A stretch of 64,000 nt of DNA from an uncultured Acidobacteriota bacterium (GTDB lineage Bacteria; Acidobacteriota; Blastocatellia; RBC074). A model generated the notes under the pieces. It was not told where the DNA came from. It made no database searches and was given only the letters and a program-made list of their open reading frames with translations. The position numbers and the translations under genes are program-made. This document shows, piece after piece, positions 33,577 to 42,411 of this stretch (positions are counted from its first letter, which is position 1; each line of letters begins with the position of its first letter). The DNA lies in assembly GCA_902825875.1 (NCBI GenBank), contig CADECP010000016.1, positions 85,519 to 149,518 on the forward strand, in the 5' to 3' direction.

Positions 33577-36522
33577 ATGCCCGCACCCACGTCTATCTTT
33601 TTGATTAACAGCGACACTTTCAAAAAATCTTTCCTATCCGGCGACGGCCAGTTGGAATTGCAAAGCGATCAAAACATCTGGGCGACGTTGCTGGCCAACG
33701 AAGGCAAATTTCTGCCGACAATTGATCGCATCGCCGATGTCAGCTTCAGCTTCAGCAACAACCAGAAGTTCAAATTCGGCAGCAAAGCCGGAATGAAGCT
33801 CGGCGTCACGGCCAGCGCCGTCAACCAGATTCATTTGATCTGGCCCAAAGAACGCGACGATGACGACGACGAAAAAGTCATCAAGGCGTACGGCCTGACG
33901 AATTTTCTGACCGATGACAAGCTTTACGTTCGGTTGCTGTTCAGCGCCCAGGGCGATGTCAAAATCAGCGGCAATACGCCCGTGCCGTTTCCTGTGGGGC
34001 CCTTGTCGGCGAATTTCGGCATAGGTGCGGGCGGCAACGTCGTTTACGAACAATTGAAAATTTACGACGCCGAACAAACTGCGGATAAAATTTTGAGCGA
34101 TCTTTTTGCCAGCGTTCGATTGCCTCAGCAAATTGATTCGGTCGCCGAATTGCCTGCTCCCGGCGAAGTCATCGCCACGCGATTCGGCGGTTATTTGAAA
34201 CTGAACGCCGGGTTGACTTGGGGTTACAAAATGACTGGTTCGCAGTCGTTTGATTTCAATCAACTGAACCTTGATTTGAATTACGCGCTGCGAACGGCAG
34301 CGGCGGTTTCGCTGGGTTATCAACTGGCAGGAGATTTCAGCATCGAAGCGCGGCGCGGCCAAAAAGACGGTTGGGTGCGATTTGTAGTTCGCAAAAACCG
34401 CGATTCGCAATTCAACTTCACGGCGGATTTCAGCCTGGACGCCAACGCCGATTTGAAAGGCTTGCCGGCGAGCGCCGACGAATTCCTGATCCGTTTGATC
34501 GGAGCCGACGCCGAAACCGTGCTTGGGTATTTTCAAAAAGCGCAGCAGTTCGACTCGCTCGACAAACTCGAAGCCGCACTGACGCCGATGGCCAAAAACT
34601 TCCTGCACAAATGGTCGCAGGATTTGATCGGCAAAGTTTTGGACACAAACACCTTCAAGGAGTTTTTCGCCGCCGCCAAAAAAGTTGCCGACACGTACAC
34701 GAACCTGGATCAGCGAATCGTTGATCTTTACCAGACTTACCTGAACAAGGCTCCGCAACTGCAAAAAGCTTTGACTCTGTTGGCCAGCGTTTCAAATCCG
34801 TCGGCGCTGGCTGGGCTGATAAATTCCGACGACAGCAGCGACGAAGATTCGATCAGCACGTTGGAACTGGTGCAGATCATCTGGGGCACAAACGTGTTTC
34901 CGTTGCTGTTGCAGAACGCTGACTTTTTCGAGTTTTCGCAGCGCGCCAAAAAAGCTCACGATTTCATCACCGACGGCGCGACAAAACCTGTTCGGGATTT
35001 CATCGCCAACCTGAAAGCCGAATTGCCGCTCGATGATTTGTTCGGGCAACTGGAAAAGTTGAACAGCCCCGACGACCTGAAGAACCTGGCCGACACTCGA
35101 TTGCAGGATTTGGCCGGGCGAGTCATCGGCCAGACTTTCGACAAGCTGAAACAGTCCGACGTGAACAAGGCGTTTCAGACCTTGCAGACCAATCTGCAAC
35201 GCATCGAAACCTTCAAAAACAACTGGTACGCGAAACTCACCGAAGCCGTGCATCAGAACTTCACCTTCGATTTGCATTACGCCTACACGCGAGCGACGCG
35301 CAACGCGTCGTTGCTGGATGTCGAATTCGATCTGAACACCGCCGAAGGTCAGCAACTGGCGCGCGCCGCTGCCGGTGGAGATTTTGCCGACGCTCTTGAA
35401 AACTTTTCGGCCAAATTCGTCCGCGTCAATCAAGGAGTCTTTTCGCATTCGTTTACGCGCAGCGCACAACTTAGCATCAACGTGCTGGGCTGGGGCTACG
35501 ACAGTTTGAGCCAGTTGGCCGTCAACGCCGAACACACCATCGAACAAACCGCCGGAGGTTTGCTGCACGTTTTCGCCACCGAAGCTTCGATCACCGAGCG
35601 CAAAAAGAAAGGCGGTAAGTTCAAAGAAACCGTCGAAAGCAATTTTTTGCTGCGCGCGTTGGGCGAAAGTTTTCAGGCCGAAGGTTCCAGCGCGGCAACC
35701 GATCCGAAAACGCGCGACTTTCTGATTCAGACGTTGCGAAACGTCACCGTGCAATACGATTTGCTGGAAGCCGACGACCAGACTACGCCGGACGAACTGA
35801 CTCGTTATTTGGATATGGCGGAGTTTCTGGGCTTGTTGAACAAAACCAGCCGGGCGACTTTTGCCGCTGATTTGACCAAACAATTTCCGGGCGGTTTGGG
35901 CAAAGTCGTTGTGCGGTATTTCGTGAAATACCGCGAAGAACAATTGAAGCTGGCCTTCAAATCAATTTCGCCGGACGATCTGGGTGATCTGGCCAAACAG
36001 ACGATGCGGCAAACCATCGCGTCGAAATACACAGGCATGAAACAAACCAACTGGCTGGCGCGCGTAGGCTTCGCGTATCTGTCGCCTTCGCTGCACGAGA
36101 TTTTCGACAAACAGGGATTCACCGCCGTGCAGCAATTGAAATCCGTCACCTTGCCCGGCTGGTTTACAAAAGGCGCTCCGATGCAGGCGAGCTTGTCTTC
36201 ATCGGACACTCAGTTTTTGGTGACGCTTTGTAACTTGGAGCGAAGCTATGCGGATCGGCTGGTCAAGCTGGACAAGACGCTGGGCAAAAAACCTGTTTCG
36301 CAAAAAGACCTGGCTGCCGCGGCGAAGAAGTTTGTGGATATGTCCGACGATTTGAACGAATGGCGCGAAAATGCTTTTTTCGCCATCTTCGACAAGATTG
36401 TTCAGGAAGCTCTGCGTCAGACGAACGACAGCGGCGAGTTCCGCCAATCATCCATGATTATCGAAGTAACTCCGCCGGGCGCGAAGAGAGCGGTCAAAAA
36501 GATTTTATTGTCGCCTCGATAA
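33577..36522 (+). CDS. Large protein of unknown family (981 residues)
   Basis: The ATG at 33577 is preferred over an in-frame ATG 51 bases upstream because AAGGAG lies eight bases before it. No signal peptide or membrane helix is seen, so it is probably cytoplasmic. The N-terminal third (about 1-300) looks beta-rich with acidic runs (ERDDDDDEK). The central part (about 300-600) is mainly helical with heptad-like leucine patterns and an acidic linker (NSDDSSDEDS). The C-terminal third mixes beta and helix and ends in basic ILLSPR. I recognise no catalytic motif and no family. Codon use looks like that of its neighbours. Confidence 0.8.
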   Translation: MPAPTSIFLINSDTFKKSFLSGDGQLELQSDQNIWATLLANEGKFLPTIDRIADVSFSFSNNQKFKFGSKAGMKLGVTASAVNQIHLIWPKERDDDDDEKVIKAYGLTNFLTDDKLYVRLLFSAQGDVKISGNTPVPFPVGPLSANFGIGAGGNVVYEQLKIYDAEQTADKILSDLFASVRLPQQIDSVAELPAPGEVIATRFGGYLKLNAGLTWGYKMTGSQSFDFNQLNLDLNYALRTAAAVSLGYQLAGDFSIEARRGQKDGWVRFVVRKNRDSQFNFTADFSLDANADLKGLPASADEFLIRLIGADAETVLGYFQKAQQFDSLDKLEAALTPMAKNFLHKWSQDLIGKVLDTNTFKEFFAAAKKVADTYTNLDQRIVDLYQTYLNKAPQLQKALTLLASVSNPSALAGLINSDDSSDEDSISTLELVQIIWGTNVFPLLLQNADFFEFSQRAKKAHDFITDGATKPVRDFIANLKAELPLDDLFGQLEKLNSPDDLKNLADTRLQDLAGRVIGQTFDKLKQSDVNKAFQTLQTNLQRIETFKNNWYAKLTEAVHQNFTFDLHYAYTRATRNASLLDVEFDLNTAEGQQLARAAAGGDFADALENFSAKFVRVNQGVFSHSFTRSAQLSINVLGWGYDSLSQLAVNAEHTIEQTAGGLLHVFATEASITERKKKGGKFKETVESNFLLRALGESFQAEGSSAATDPKTRDFLIQTLRNVTVQYDLLEADDQTTPDELTRYLDMAEFLGLLNKTSRATFAADLTKQFPGGLGKVVVRYFVKYREEQLKLAFKSISPDDLGDLAKQTMRQTIASKYTGMKQTNWLARVGFAYLSPSLHEIFDKQGFTAVQQLKSVTLPGWFTKGAPMQASLSSSDTQFLVTLCNLERSYADRLVKLDKTLGKKPVSQKDLAAAAKKFVDMSDDLNEWRENAFFAIFDKIVQEALRQTNDSGEFRQSSMIIEVTPPGAKRAVKKILLSPR

Positions 36523-36572
36523 AGTGGTACTTGCCTTATGGCTATTTGCAGGCGCGTGCAATTTCTTGATTT

Positions 36573-36601
36573 GGTGGGACAGGTTCTGAACCTGTCCCAC
36601 C
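36573..36601. repeat. Palindromic GGTGGGACAGGTT hairpin
   Basis: GGTGGGACAGGTT, then CTG, then AACCTGTCCCACC forms a 13-bp stem between two convergent genes. Two relatives lie at 54481-54506 and 54546-54571. Without a T run it may still act as a weak terminator or be a mobile REP-type sequence. Confidence 0.75.
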
Positions 36602-36625
36602 ACTGAATGTACAGGTCGCACTCGA

Positions 36626-38056
36626 CTAAAAAACGCTATAACGACTTTGCCCAATCAATCGGCTTTGCGGACGAAACGCCGCGTCGCTTTCGCTGCGAAC
36701 GGCCAGCGGAGCCGCGCCGCCGCATTCGTTCATCAATCGTTTCAGCAAATCATCTTGAACTCGGCGCAGATGCAGCACGCGGCGACCTTCGGCCATATCG
36801 TAAACAGCAAACAGCAGAGCGCCGCATTGTCGCGTGTTCATCACGCCGGCCAGCGCAGCAACTCCATCGTCAGTGTCGTGGAGCGTTCCGGTTTTGGCCA
36901 GTACGCTGCCGATGAATTCCGGTTCGGCAAAGCGGCCAGCCAGTGTGCTGGCGTCAACCCCGGCAATCGGCATGACGCTTTCCAGCCGCAACCGATGACT
37001 GTGTAACCGCTCTACCAACGCGCGCAACACCCGCACAGTGTCGCGCGGAGTCAGCCGGTTCACATCCAGGCCGGAGCCATGCGAAATGTAAGTCGCTTCG
37101 TATGGCAAACCGAGTTTGACCACCAAAAAGCTGCGAACCCCCGACGGGCCTCCAACATGCTGGGCCAGCATGTCTGCCATCGCGTTGCTGCTGTGCGCGT
37201 TCAGATAACGCGCGATGTTCAACAGCGAATCCGATTCCACAGCCAACAGCAAGGGCGCTCTGTGCAATTCGCCGATGGACGGCGTGAAGTGCGTTTGCCC
37301 CTGAAACACGAGTTTCGATTGGCGGCGAAAAACTCCGGCTGAAACGTCCGTCCGCGAATTTTCATTGCAGACGAAATTGCCCACGACCACCAAACCGCCT
37401 GTGACTTTGCGAATGCCTATCGCCCGCAAGGAATCGCCAACAGCCTGAGCATCACGAATCGAAAACGATGGATCGCGTCCGCTGACCAGAATCAAATCGC
37501 CAACCAGTTCGCCGGTTTGCCGGTTGATTTGCCCTGCGGTGCGGAACTCTGTGCGAAAGCGATGATTCGGCCCCAGCCGATCCAGCGCGGCCAAAGTCGT
37601 CGCCAGCTTTATGACCGATGCCGGATTGAACACCGCGTTTTCATTCAATTGGGCGACGGGCTGACCTGTGTCCCAGCGTTCGACGTAAACGCCGTGTAAT
37701 CGCAGGTTGCGACCTTCGGCTTGCAACCGATACGCGAACTCGTCCATCGCCGAACCGTTGAAATTCGGCGGCACGCTGACGACAGGTTCGCGGCGCAGCG
37801 AAGCCTTCTTGACCGATTTGCCTGAAGACTTTTTGCTTGTAGTTTTCTTGTTCGTTGACGGTTTGGGCGAAGCTTTTTTGGTGGTGGAGCTTTTGACGGC
37901 GATTCGCGGACGCGCAGATTGAGGCGCTGTGGTTGGTTTAGCTGTCGCGGGTTCCGATTTGGCAACGAGCTTGTGCTTGCCGAATTTGTCACCGACAACC
38001 GGCGAAACCAGCAAACAAAGCAGCAACACTTCAAAGAGAAAGGGCAATCGTTTCAT
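36626..38056 (-). CDS. D-alanyl-D-alanine carboxypeptidase/endopeptidase, PBP4-like (peptidase S13)
   Basis: A 476-residue exported penicillin-binding protein that trims or cleaves peptidoglycan stem peptides. A signal peptide (MKRLPFLFEVLLLCLLVSPV) is followed by a lysine/serine/threonine-rich linker (about 30-85) that may cross the envelope or bind polyanions. The active-site motifs are S147-V-I-K150, S289-S-N291 and K388-T-G390, in S13 order. The family normally carries a large insert between the first two motifs, seen here at about 160-285. REP-like copy 4 lies 41 bases upstream. Confidence 0.92.
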   Translation of the reverse strand: MKRLPFLFEVLLLCLLVSPVVGDKFGKHKLVAKSEPATAKPTTAPQSARPRIAVKSSTTKKASPKPSTNKKTTSKKSSGKSVKKASLRREPVVSVPPNFNGSAMDEFAYRLQAEGRNLRLHGVYVERWDTGQPVAQLNENAVFNPASVIKLATTLAALDRLGPNHRFRTEFRTAGQINRQTGELVGDLILVSGRDPSFSIRDAQAVGDSLRAIGIRKVTGGLVVVGNFVCNENSRTDVSAGVFRRQSKLVFQGQTHFTPSIGELHRAPLLLAVESDSLLNIARYLNAHSSNAMADMLAQHVGGPSGVRSFLVVKLGLPYEATYISHGSGLDVNRLTPRDTVRVLRALVERLHSHRLRLESVMPIAGVDASTLAGRFAEPEFIGSVLAKTGTLHDTDDGVAALAGVMNTRQCGALLFAVYDMAEGRRVLHLRRVQDDLLKRLMNECGGAAPLAVRSESDAAFRPQSRLIGQSRYSVF

Positions 38057-38096
38057 TCTTTGCTCTCAATCAGTCGGGGCTTATGCAAAACACACT

Positions 38097-38170
38097 GTGT
38101 CAGTAGCCCACCGTAAGGAAGGGCTGGGGTTTAGCGAAAAAGCCCTTGCTTACGCGCGGGGCACCGATAC
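38097..38170. repeat. REP-like inverted repeat, copy 4
   Basis: GTGTCAGTAGCCC on the left, GGAAGGGCT and AGCCCTTGCTTAC internally, and GGGGCACCGATAC (degenerate end) on the right. Its upstream tail GCTTATGCAAAACACA is the complement-type match to the tail of copy 3. It lies between two divergent genes. Confidence 0.75.
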
Positions 38171-38262
38171 TTCAGCAATGGATGCAGACTTGTTTCTCTT
38201 GGGCGCGGTGCTAAATTACCGGCGCGTTAATCCTAAATCAAGCAATCGGAGTTGAAACCACA

Positions 38263-40758
38263 ATGCTGAATCGAGTTCCCCGTCGTTTGTCGTTCGCTGT
38301 TTTGTTGATCGGTGTTTTGTTTGTCGTCAGTCTGGCGCAATCGGGCAGAACGGTTTCACAACCTGCCACGACGATTCCCGCACCGGAAACTGTGTTAGGT
38401 TTCAAAATCGGCGAAGACCGCAAGCTGGCCAACTGGGAAAAATTCGTCGCCTATTTCAAACGGCTGAGCGAAACCAGCGACCGCATCAAACTGGACGAAC
38501 TCGGCAAAAGCACGCTGGGCAAGCCGTTTGTCGCCGCGACGATTTCTTCGCCGGAGAACCTGAAACGACTGGCCGAATTCAAACAAGTTCAACAGCGTTT
38601 GTCCGATCCGCGATTGCTGACCAATTCCACCGAAGCAGGCATTACGGATTTGATTCGCGCCGGGCGAACGGTCGTCGTCATCACGTGCAGCATTCACGCA
38701 ACCGAAGTCGGCGGCACGTTCACGGCAACCGAATTGGCTTACCGGCTGGCGTCGGAAAATTCGCCAGAGGTCAAACAGATTTTGGACAACGTCGTCATCT
38801 TGCTGGTTCCTTCGCTGAACCCGGACGGCACGGACATCGTCGCCAACTGGTATCAAAAAACGCTTGGCACTCCCGCCGAAGGCACAGCGCCGCCGGAGCT
38901 TTATCACCATTACACCGGCCACGATAACAACCGCGATTGGTATGTCTTTACGCAAATCGAAACTCAGTTGACGGTGGACAAACTGCTCAACGTCTGGCGT
39001 CCGCAGATTTTGCACGATGTTCATCAAATGGGAGGCAACGGCGCCAGGCTGTTCGTTCCGCCGTACATGGAACCTTGGGAACCGAACGTTGATCCGGCGT
39101 TGATTGCCGGAGTCAACGCACTGGGAACTTCTATGGCTTGGGAAGTGATCGCTGGCGGAAAAAGCGGCGTGGTCTTCAACACGATGTACGACGCCTGGTC
39201 GCCCGCGCGAGCTTACGCGCATTATCACGCCGGACTTCGCATCTTGTCCGAAACGGCCAGCGCGCGTTTGGCTACGCCGGTTGAAGTTCCGTTTGAACGA
39301 CTGGGCGGCGGGTTCAATTACAACGCCAAAACTTCGTCGTGGAATTTTCCGAAGGTTTGGAGCGGCGGACGCTGGACGATCCGCGACATCGTGGATTACC
39401 AAACGGCTGCGGCTTTTGCGCTGCTGAACCATGCTGCGCGCAACCGCGAAGCGCATCTGCGAAACTTTTACGAAATCAGCAAACGCGCCGTCGAAGCCAA
39501 AGGAATGCCGTTCGCGTTTGTGCTGCCCGAACCGGACGTGCCGAAGTCGCTGGCCGATGCGTTCAATCGCATGAAACAAGGCATGAAAAGCGTCAGCGGA
39601 ACCGAACAGCAAAAACACGAACAGAGCGAAGCCGTTGTCGGCAAAATCACCAACGAACCTTCTTCTTCCGAAGAGGTCAATTATTACTTCAAGACCGAAG
39701 GCCTGGATCGCGTGCTGGCGATTTTGCGGCGAGGCGGTGTCGAAGTTCACCGCGCTCGGCAGGAATTCACCGCCGACGGCAAAACTTATCCGGCGGGCGC
39801 GCACATTGTTTTCATGCGGCAACCTTACGGCGCGTTTGCCAAAGCTTTGCTGGAATCGCAGGTCTATCCGGACTTGCGCGAATATCCCGGCGGGCCGCCC
39901 AAGCGACCTTACGACGTGACGGCGCACACGCTGTCGCTGTTGATGAACGTCAAAGCCGTCGCCGTCAAAAACGAATTCAAAGCCGAAGCCGCATCGGAAC
40001 CTTCGGCGCTGGTCATTCAATCGCGCGTGCGTTCCAGCGGAGACATTCGCGTGGCGATGTACAAAAACTACCAGGCGGCAATGGACGAAGGCTGGACTCG
40101 TTGGCTGTTCGATCAATACAAGTTCCAGTTCAAACAGTTGCTGCACGACGAAGCGCGCGCCGGAGGCCTGGCGGCGAAATACGACGCGATCATTTTGCCC
40201 GATCAAAATGTGAATCAACTGGTCAACGGTTTGCCCAGGGGTTATCCGGCGGAATTCGCCGGAGGTTTGGGCGATGCAGGCGTCAAAGCTTTGCGCGAAT
40301 TCATCGTCGCGGGCGGCACGCTGATTACGTTCAACGAAGCTTCGGAATTTGCGATTGAACGATTGGGCGTTCCGGTGCGAAACGTGTTGAAAGGAGTTTC
40401 AGCGCGTGAGTTTTACTGCCCGGGTTCGATTTTGCGAACGCAGCTCAATGCGTCGTCGAACCTGAGCTTCGGCTTGGAAAAGGAATCCATCGCGTGGTTT
40501 GAAGACAGCCCGGCGTTTGAAGTGACAGACCCGGCCACGGTCAAGGTAATCGCCAAATATCCCGACACGGAAAACCCTCTGCTGAGCGGATGGATTCTGG
40601 GCGACAAACTGATTCGCGGCAAAGCGGCTCTGGTCGAAGCCCGAATCGGCAAAGGCCGCGTGGTCATGTTCGGATTCCGCCCGCAATACCGCGCGCAAAG
40701 CCTGGCGACGTTTCCGCTGCTGTTCAATTCGATTTTGACCAGCAAGCTGGAAAAATAA
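38263..40758 (+). CDS. Exported zinc carboxypeptidase-like protein (peptidase M14)
   Basis: An 831-residue exported protein. The signal peptide is at residues 1-27. The M14 domain (about 45-330) has the zinc ligands H145-x-x-E148 in SIHATEVGG, an arginine segment NNRDWY near 222, and the third-ligand region LHDVHQMGGNG near 250; a glycine-asparagine-rich NPDGTDIV segment precedes it. A long C-terminal region (about 450-830) has no recognised domain apart from a glutamine-amidotransferase-like feel around 620-790 (YDAIILPDQNVN, LREFIVAGGTLITFNEASEF). Probably a periplasmic or secreted metallopeptidase. Confidence 0.85.
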   Translation: MLNRVPRRLSFAVLLIGVLFVVSLAQSGRTVSQPATTIPAPETVLGFKIGEDRKLANWEKFVAYFKRLSETSDRIKLDELGKSTLGKPFVAATISSPENLKRLAEFKQVQQRLSDPRLLTNSTEAGITDLIRAGRTVVVITCSIHATEVGGTFTATELAYRLASENSPEVKQILDNVVILLVPSLNPDGTDIVANWYQKTLGTPAEGTAPPELYHHYTGHDNNRDWYVFTQIETQLTVDKLLNVWRPQILHDVHQMGGNGARLFVPPYMEPWEPNVDPALIAGVNALGTSMAWEVIAGGKSGVVFNTMYDAWSPARAYAHYHAGLRILSETASARLATPVEVPFERLGGGFNYNAKTSSWNFPKVWSGGRWTIRDIVDYQTAAAFALLNHAARNREAHLRNFYEISKRAVEAKGMPFAFVLPEPDVPKSLADAFNRMKQGMKSVSGTEQQKHEQSEAVVGKITNEPSSSEEVNYYFKTEGLDRVLAILRRGGVEVHRARQEFTADGKTYPAGAHIVFMRQPYGAFAKALLESQVYPDLREYPGGPPKRPYDVTAHTLSLLMNVKAVAVKNEFKAEAASEPSALVIQSRVRSSGDIRVAMYKNYQAAMDEGWTRWLFDQYKFQFKQLLHDEARAGGLAAKYDAIILPDQNVNQLVNGLPRGYPAEFAGGLGDAGVKALREFIVAGGTLITFNEASEFAIERLGVPVRNVLKGVSAREFYCPGSILRTQLNASSNLSFGLEKESIAWFEDSPAFEVTDPATVKVIAKYPDTENPLLSGWILGDKLIRGKAALVEARIGKGRVVMFGFRPQYRAQSLATFPLLFNSILTSKLEK

Positions 40759-40774
40759 ACTGCGAAAGAGTTCC

Positions 40775-40830
40775 AGCCTGCGATAGCAGGCGGTAGAAAG
40801 TAGCGCCGGATGTAGCGAAGCGGAATCCGG
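40775..40830. repeat. REP hairpins on one side of the RAYT gene
   Basis: AGCCTGCGATAGCAGGCG (40775-40792) folds on itself and recurs in inverted orientation at 41496-41513. A second hairpin CCGGAT...ATCCGG is at 40806-40830. Confidence 0.7.
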
Positions 40831-40906
40831 TGAACTCCGTGTAGTTATGCGAACCATTCTCTATCTGGCGCGTTGTCAGCGAATTCCGCGTTTCTTCGTT
40901 GTAGGT

Positions 40907-41359
40907 TCAATCAAAAACATACTTCGAATCGTACTCAATCTGGTGCGCGTCGAGCAGGGCAATAAATTCCTCTTCAAAAAGTTGCTTTCGATGGTGCTCT
41001 TCCTGGCGCTGGATGTAACGGCGGACAGTTTCCTTCAGCGATTGGTTAACCGAGAACGCTCCATATCCACGCTGCCATTCAAACCTTGCTGGGGTAAGCC
41101 CAGATTGGTTTACCCATTTTGACGTGCTCGCCTTCAATTCGCGCATGAAATCAGCGATGCGGTGATTCTGATTCAGGCTAACAAGCAAATGAACGTGGTC
41201 GGTGACGCCGCCTACTTCCAACGCAACACCGCCAAGCCCACGCACAGTCCCACCGAGATATTGATGTAATTGCGCGCGCCAATACTCTTCCATTGTTGGC
41301 TGGCGTTGTTTAGTGGCAAACACAATGTGATAGAGCAAGCTCGTGTAGGTATGAGCCAT
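40907..41359 (-). CDS. REP-associated tyrosine transposase (IS200/RAYT-like)
   Basis: A 150-residue Y1 HUH single-strand transposase. It has the two-histidine motif HVHLLVSL (about residues 60-67) and a tyrosine in the QSLKETVRRYIQRQEEHHR helix near residue 116. The ATG at 41359 has GGAGG seven bases upstream. It is flanked on both sides by inverted palindromic hairpins containing GCCTGCGATAGCAGGC, the layout of a RAYT/REPtron rather than of a classical IS with its own ends. Confidence 0.9.
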   Translation of the reverse strand: MAHTYTSLLYHIVFATKQRQPTMEEYWRAQLHQYLGGTVRGLGGVALEVGGVTDHVHLLVSLNQNHRIADFMRELKASTSKWVNQSGLTPARFEWQRGYGAFSVNQSLKETVRRYIQRQEEHHRKQLFEEEFIALLDAHQIEYDSKYVFD

Positions 41360-41412
41360 GGCTGAAACCCTCCAGTTTTTTAATGGTAGGGGTGGCCGTC
41401 TTGTTCTCTGCC

Positions 41413-41513
41413 GCCTGCTTCGCAGGCTGGGTGAATGGAATTTGCGCTTTCCCACAGTTCCGCGCTGTCGCGCTTCACTGTGGGCTACTTTCTTTCGCCT
41501 GCTATCGCAGGCT
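41413..41513. repeat. REP hairpins on the other side of the RAYT gene
   Basis: Three hairpins: GCCTGCTTCGCAGGC (41413-41427), CCCACAGT...ACTGTGGG (41451-41484) and CGCCTGCTATCGCAGGCT (41496-41513). The last is the inverted partner of 40775-40792. Confidence 0.7.
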
Positions 41514-41576
41514 GAAAATGCTTAAAAGAGTAAGCAATAAAAGGCAACACTCGATAAAACAAAGCGGGATTCAGTG

Positions 41577-42314
41577 CTATGCCAAGTCAATCAGCTTCGG
41601 CAAAGCCTTTCCGATTTCCTCATTCACCACCAAGTCGGCGATGCCGTCCAGCGGAGTCGGTGTTCGGTTGATGATGACCAGCGCCGCTCCCGACTCTTTG
41701 GCTAATTCCGGCAACGAAGCCGCCGGATAGACCACCAGCGAAGAGCCAGCGACGATGAAGACATCGCAATCCTGACAGGCTTCGACAGCGGCTTTCATCG
41801 CCAGCGCGGGCATGGATTGGCCGAAGGAAATCGTCGCCGGTTTCAGCAATCCGCCGCAGGCGTCGCATTCAGGAGCCAGATCGCCGCTTTCCACTCGCGC
41901 GACTGCTTCATCCATCGAAATGCGTGCGCCGCAGGTCAGGCATTCGCATTCCACCGTCGTGCCGTGCAATTCGATGACGTTTCGGTTTCCAGCTCGTTGA
42001 TGCAGGCCATCAATGTTTTGCGTAATCATCGCGCGCAACCGTCCTTGCCGTTCCAGTTCGGCAAAGGCTTGATGCCCGGCGTTCGGCTGAGCGTCGCGCA
42101 TTTCCGGCCACATGGCGACTTTTTGCCGCCAGTATTCGATGCGCCCGGCTCGGCTGTTGATGAATTCGCTGTATTCGATGATGCGGTTGTTCGCCCAGAC
42201 GCCGTTCGGACTGCGAAAGTCAGGAATGCCGGATTCGGTGGAAATGCCTGCGCCGGTGAAACCTACGATGCGCGAAGATTGGGCGATGAGTTCTGCTGTT
42301 TGTTCAAAAGTCAT
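41577..42314 (-). CDS. cobB: NAD-dependent protein deacylase, sirtuin (CobB-like)
   Basis: Removes acyl groups from lysines with NAD as co-substrate. The 245-residue protein has the Rossmann motif GAGISTESGIPDFRS at 21-35, the NAD/substrate motif TQNIDGLHQRAG near 98, the catalytic histidine in VIELHG near 117, and a zinc site of two CxxC pairs (CLTCG and CDACGG). The GSSLVVYP motif near 190 completes the NAD pocket. It is divergent from the M1 peptidase with a 97-base gap. Confidence 0.94.
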   Translation of the reverse strand: MTFEQTAELIAQSSRIVGFTGAGISTESGIPDFRSPNGVWANNRIIEYSEFINSRAGRIEYWRQKVAMWPEMRDAQPNAGHQAFAELERQGRLRAMITQNIDGLHQRAGNRNVIELHGTTVECECLTCGARISMDEAVARVESGDLAPECDACGGLLKPATISFGQSMPALAMKAAVEACQDCDVFIVAGSSLVVYPAASLPELAKESGAALVIINRTPTPLDGIADLVVNEEIGKALPKLIDLA

Positions 42315-42411
42315 AGCGGCGCGGAGTGTAGTCGCCGAATTTGCCGCCTTGCAACCAGCGGCAGGATTGGCGTAAATCCTCTTTCCCGCTACCCAATCCG
42401 AGAGGTGAAAG

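Noticed and set aside
38395-40218. Long minus-strand frame opposite the M14 gene
   Set aside because: Antisense shadow created by codon bias; no start context and low-complexity composition.
40841-40906. tRNA-like TTCAATC segment
   Set aside because: No acceptor stem or anticodon arm can be folded around it.
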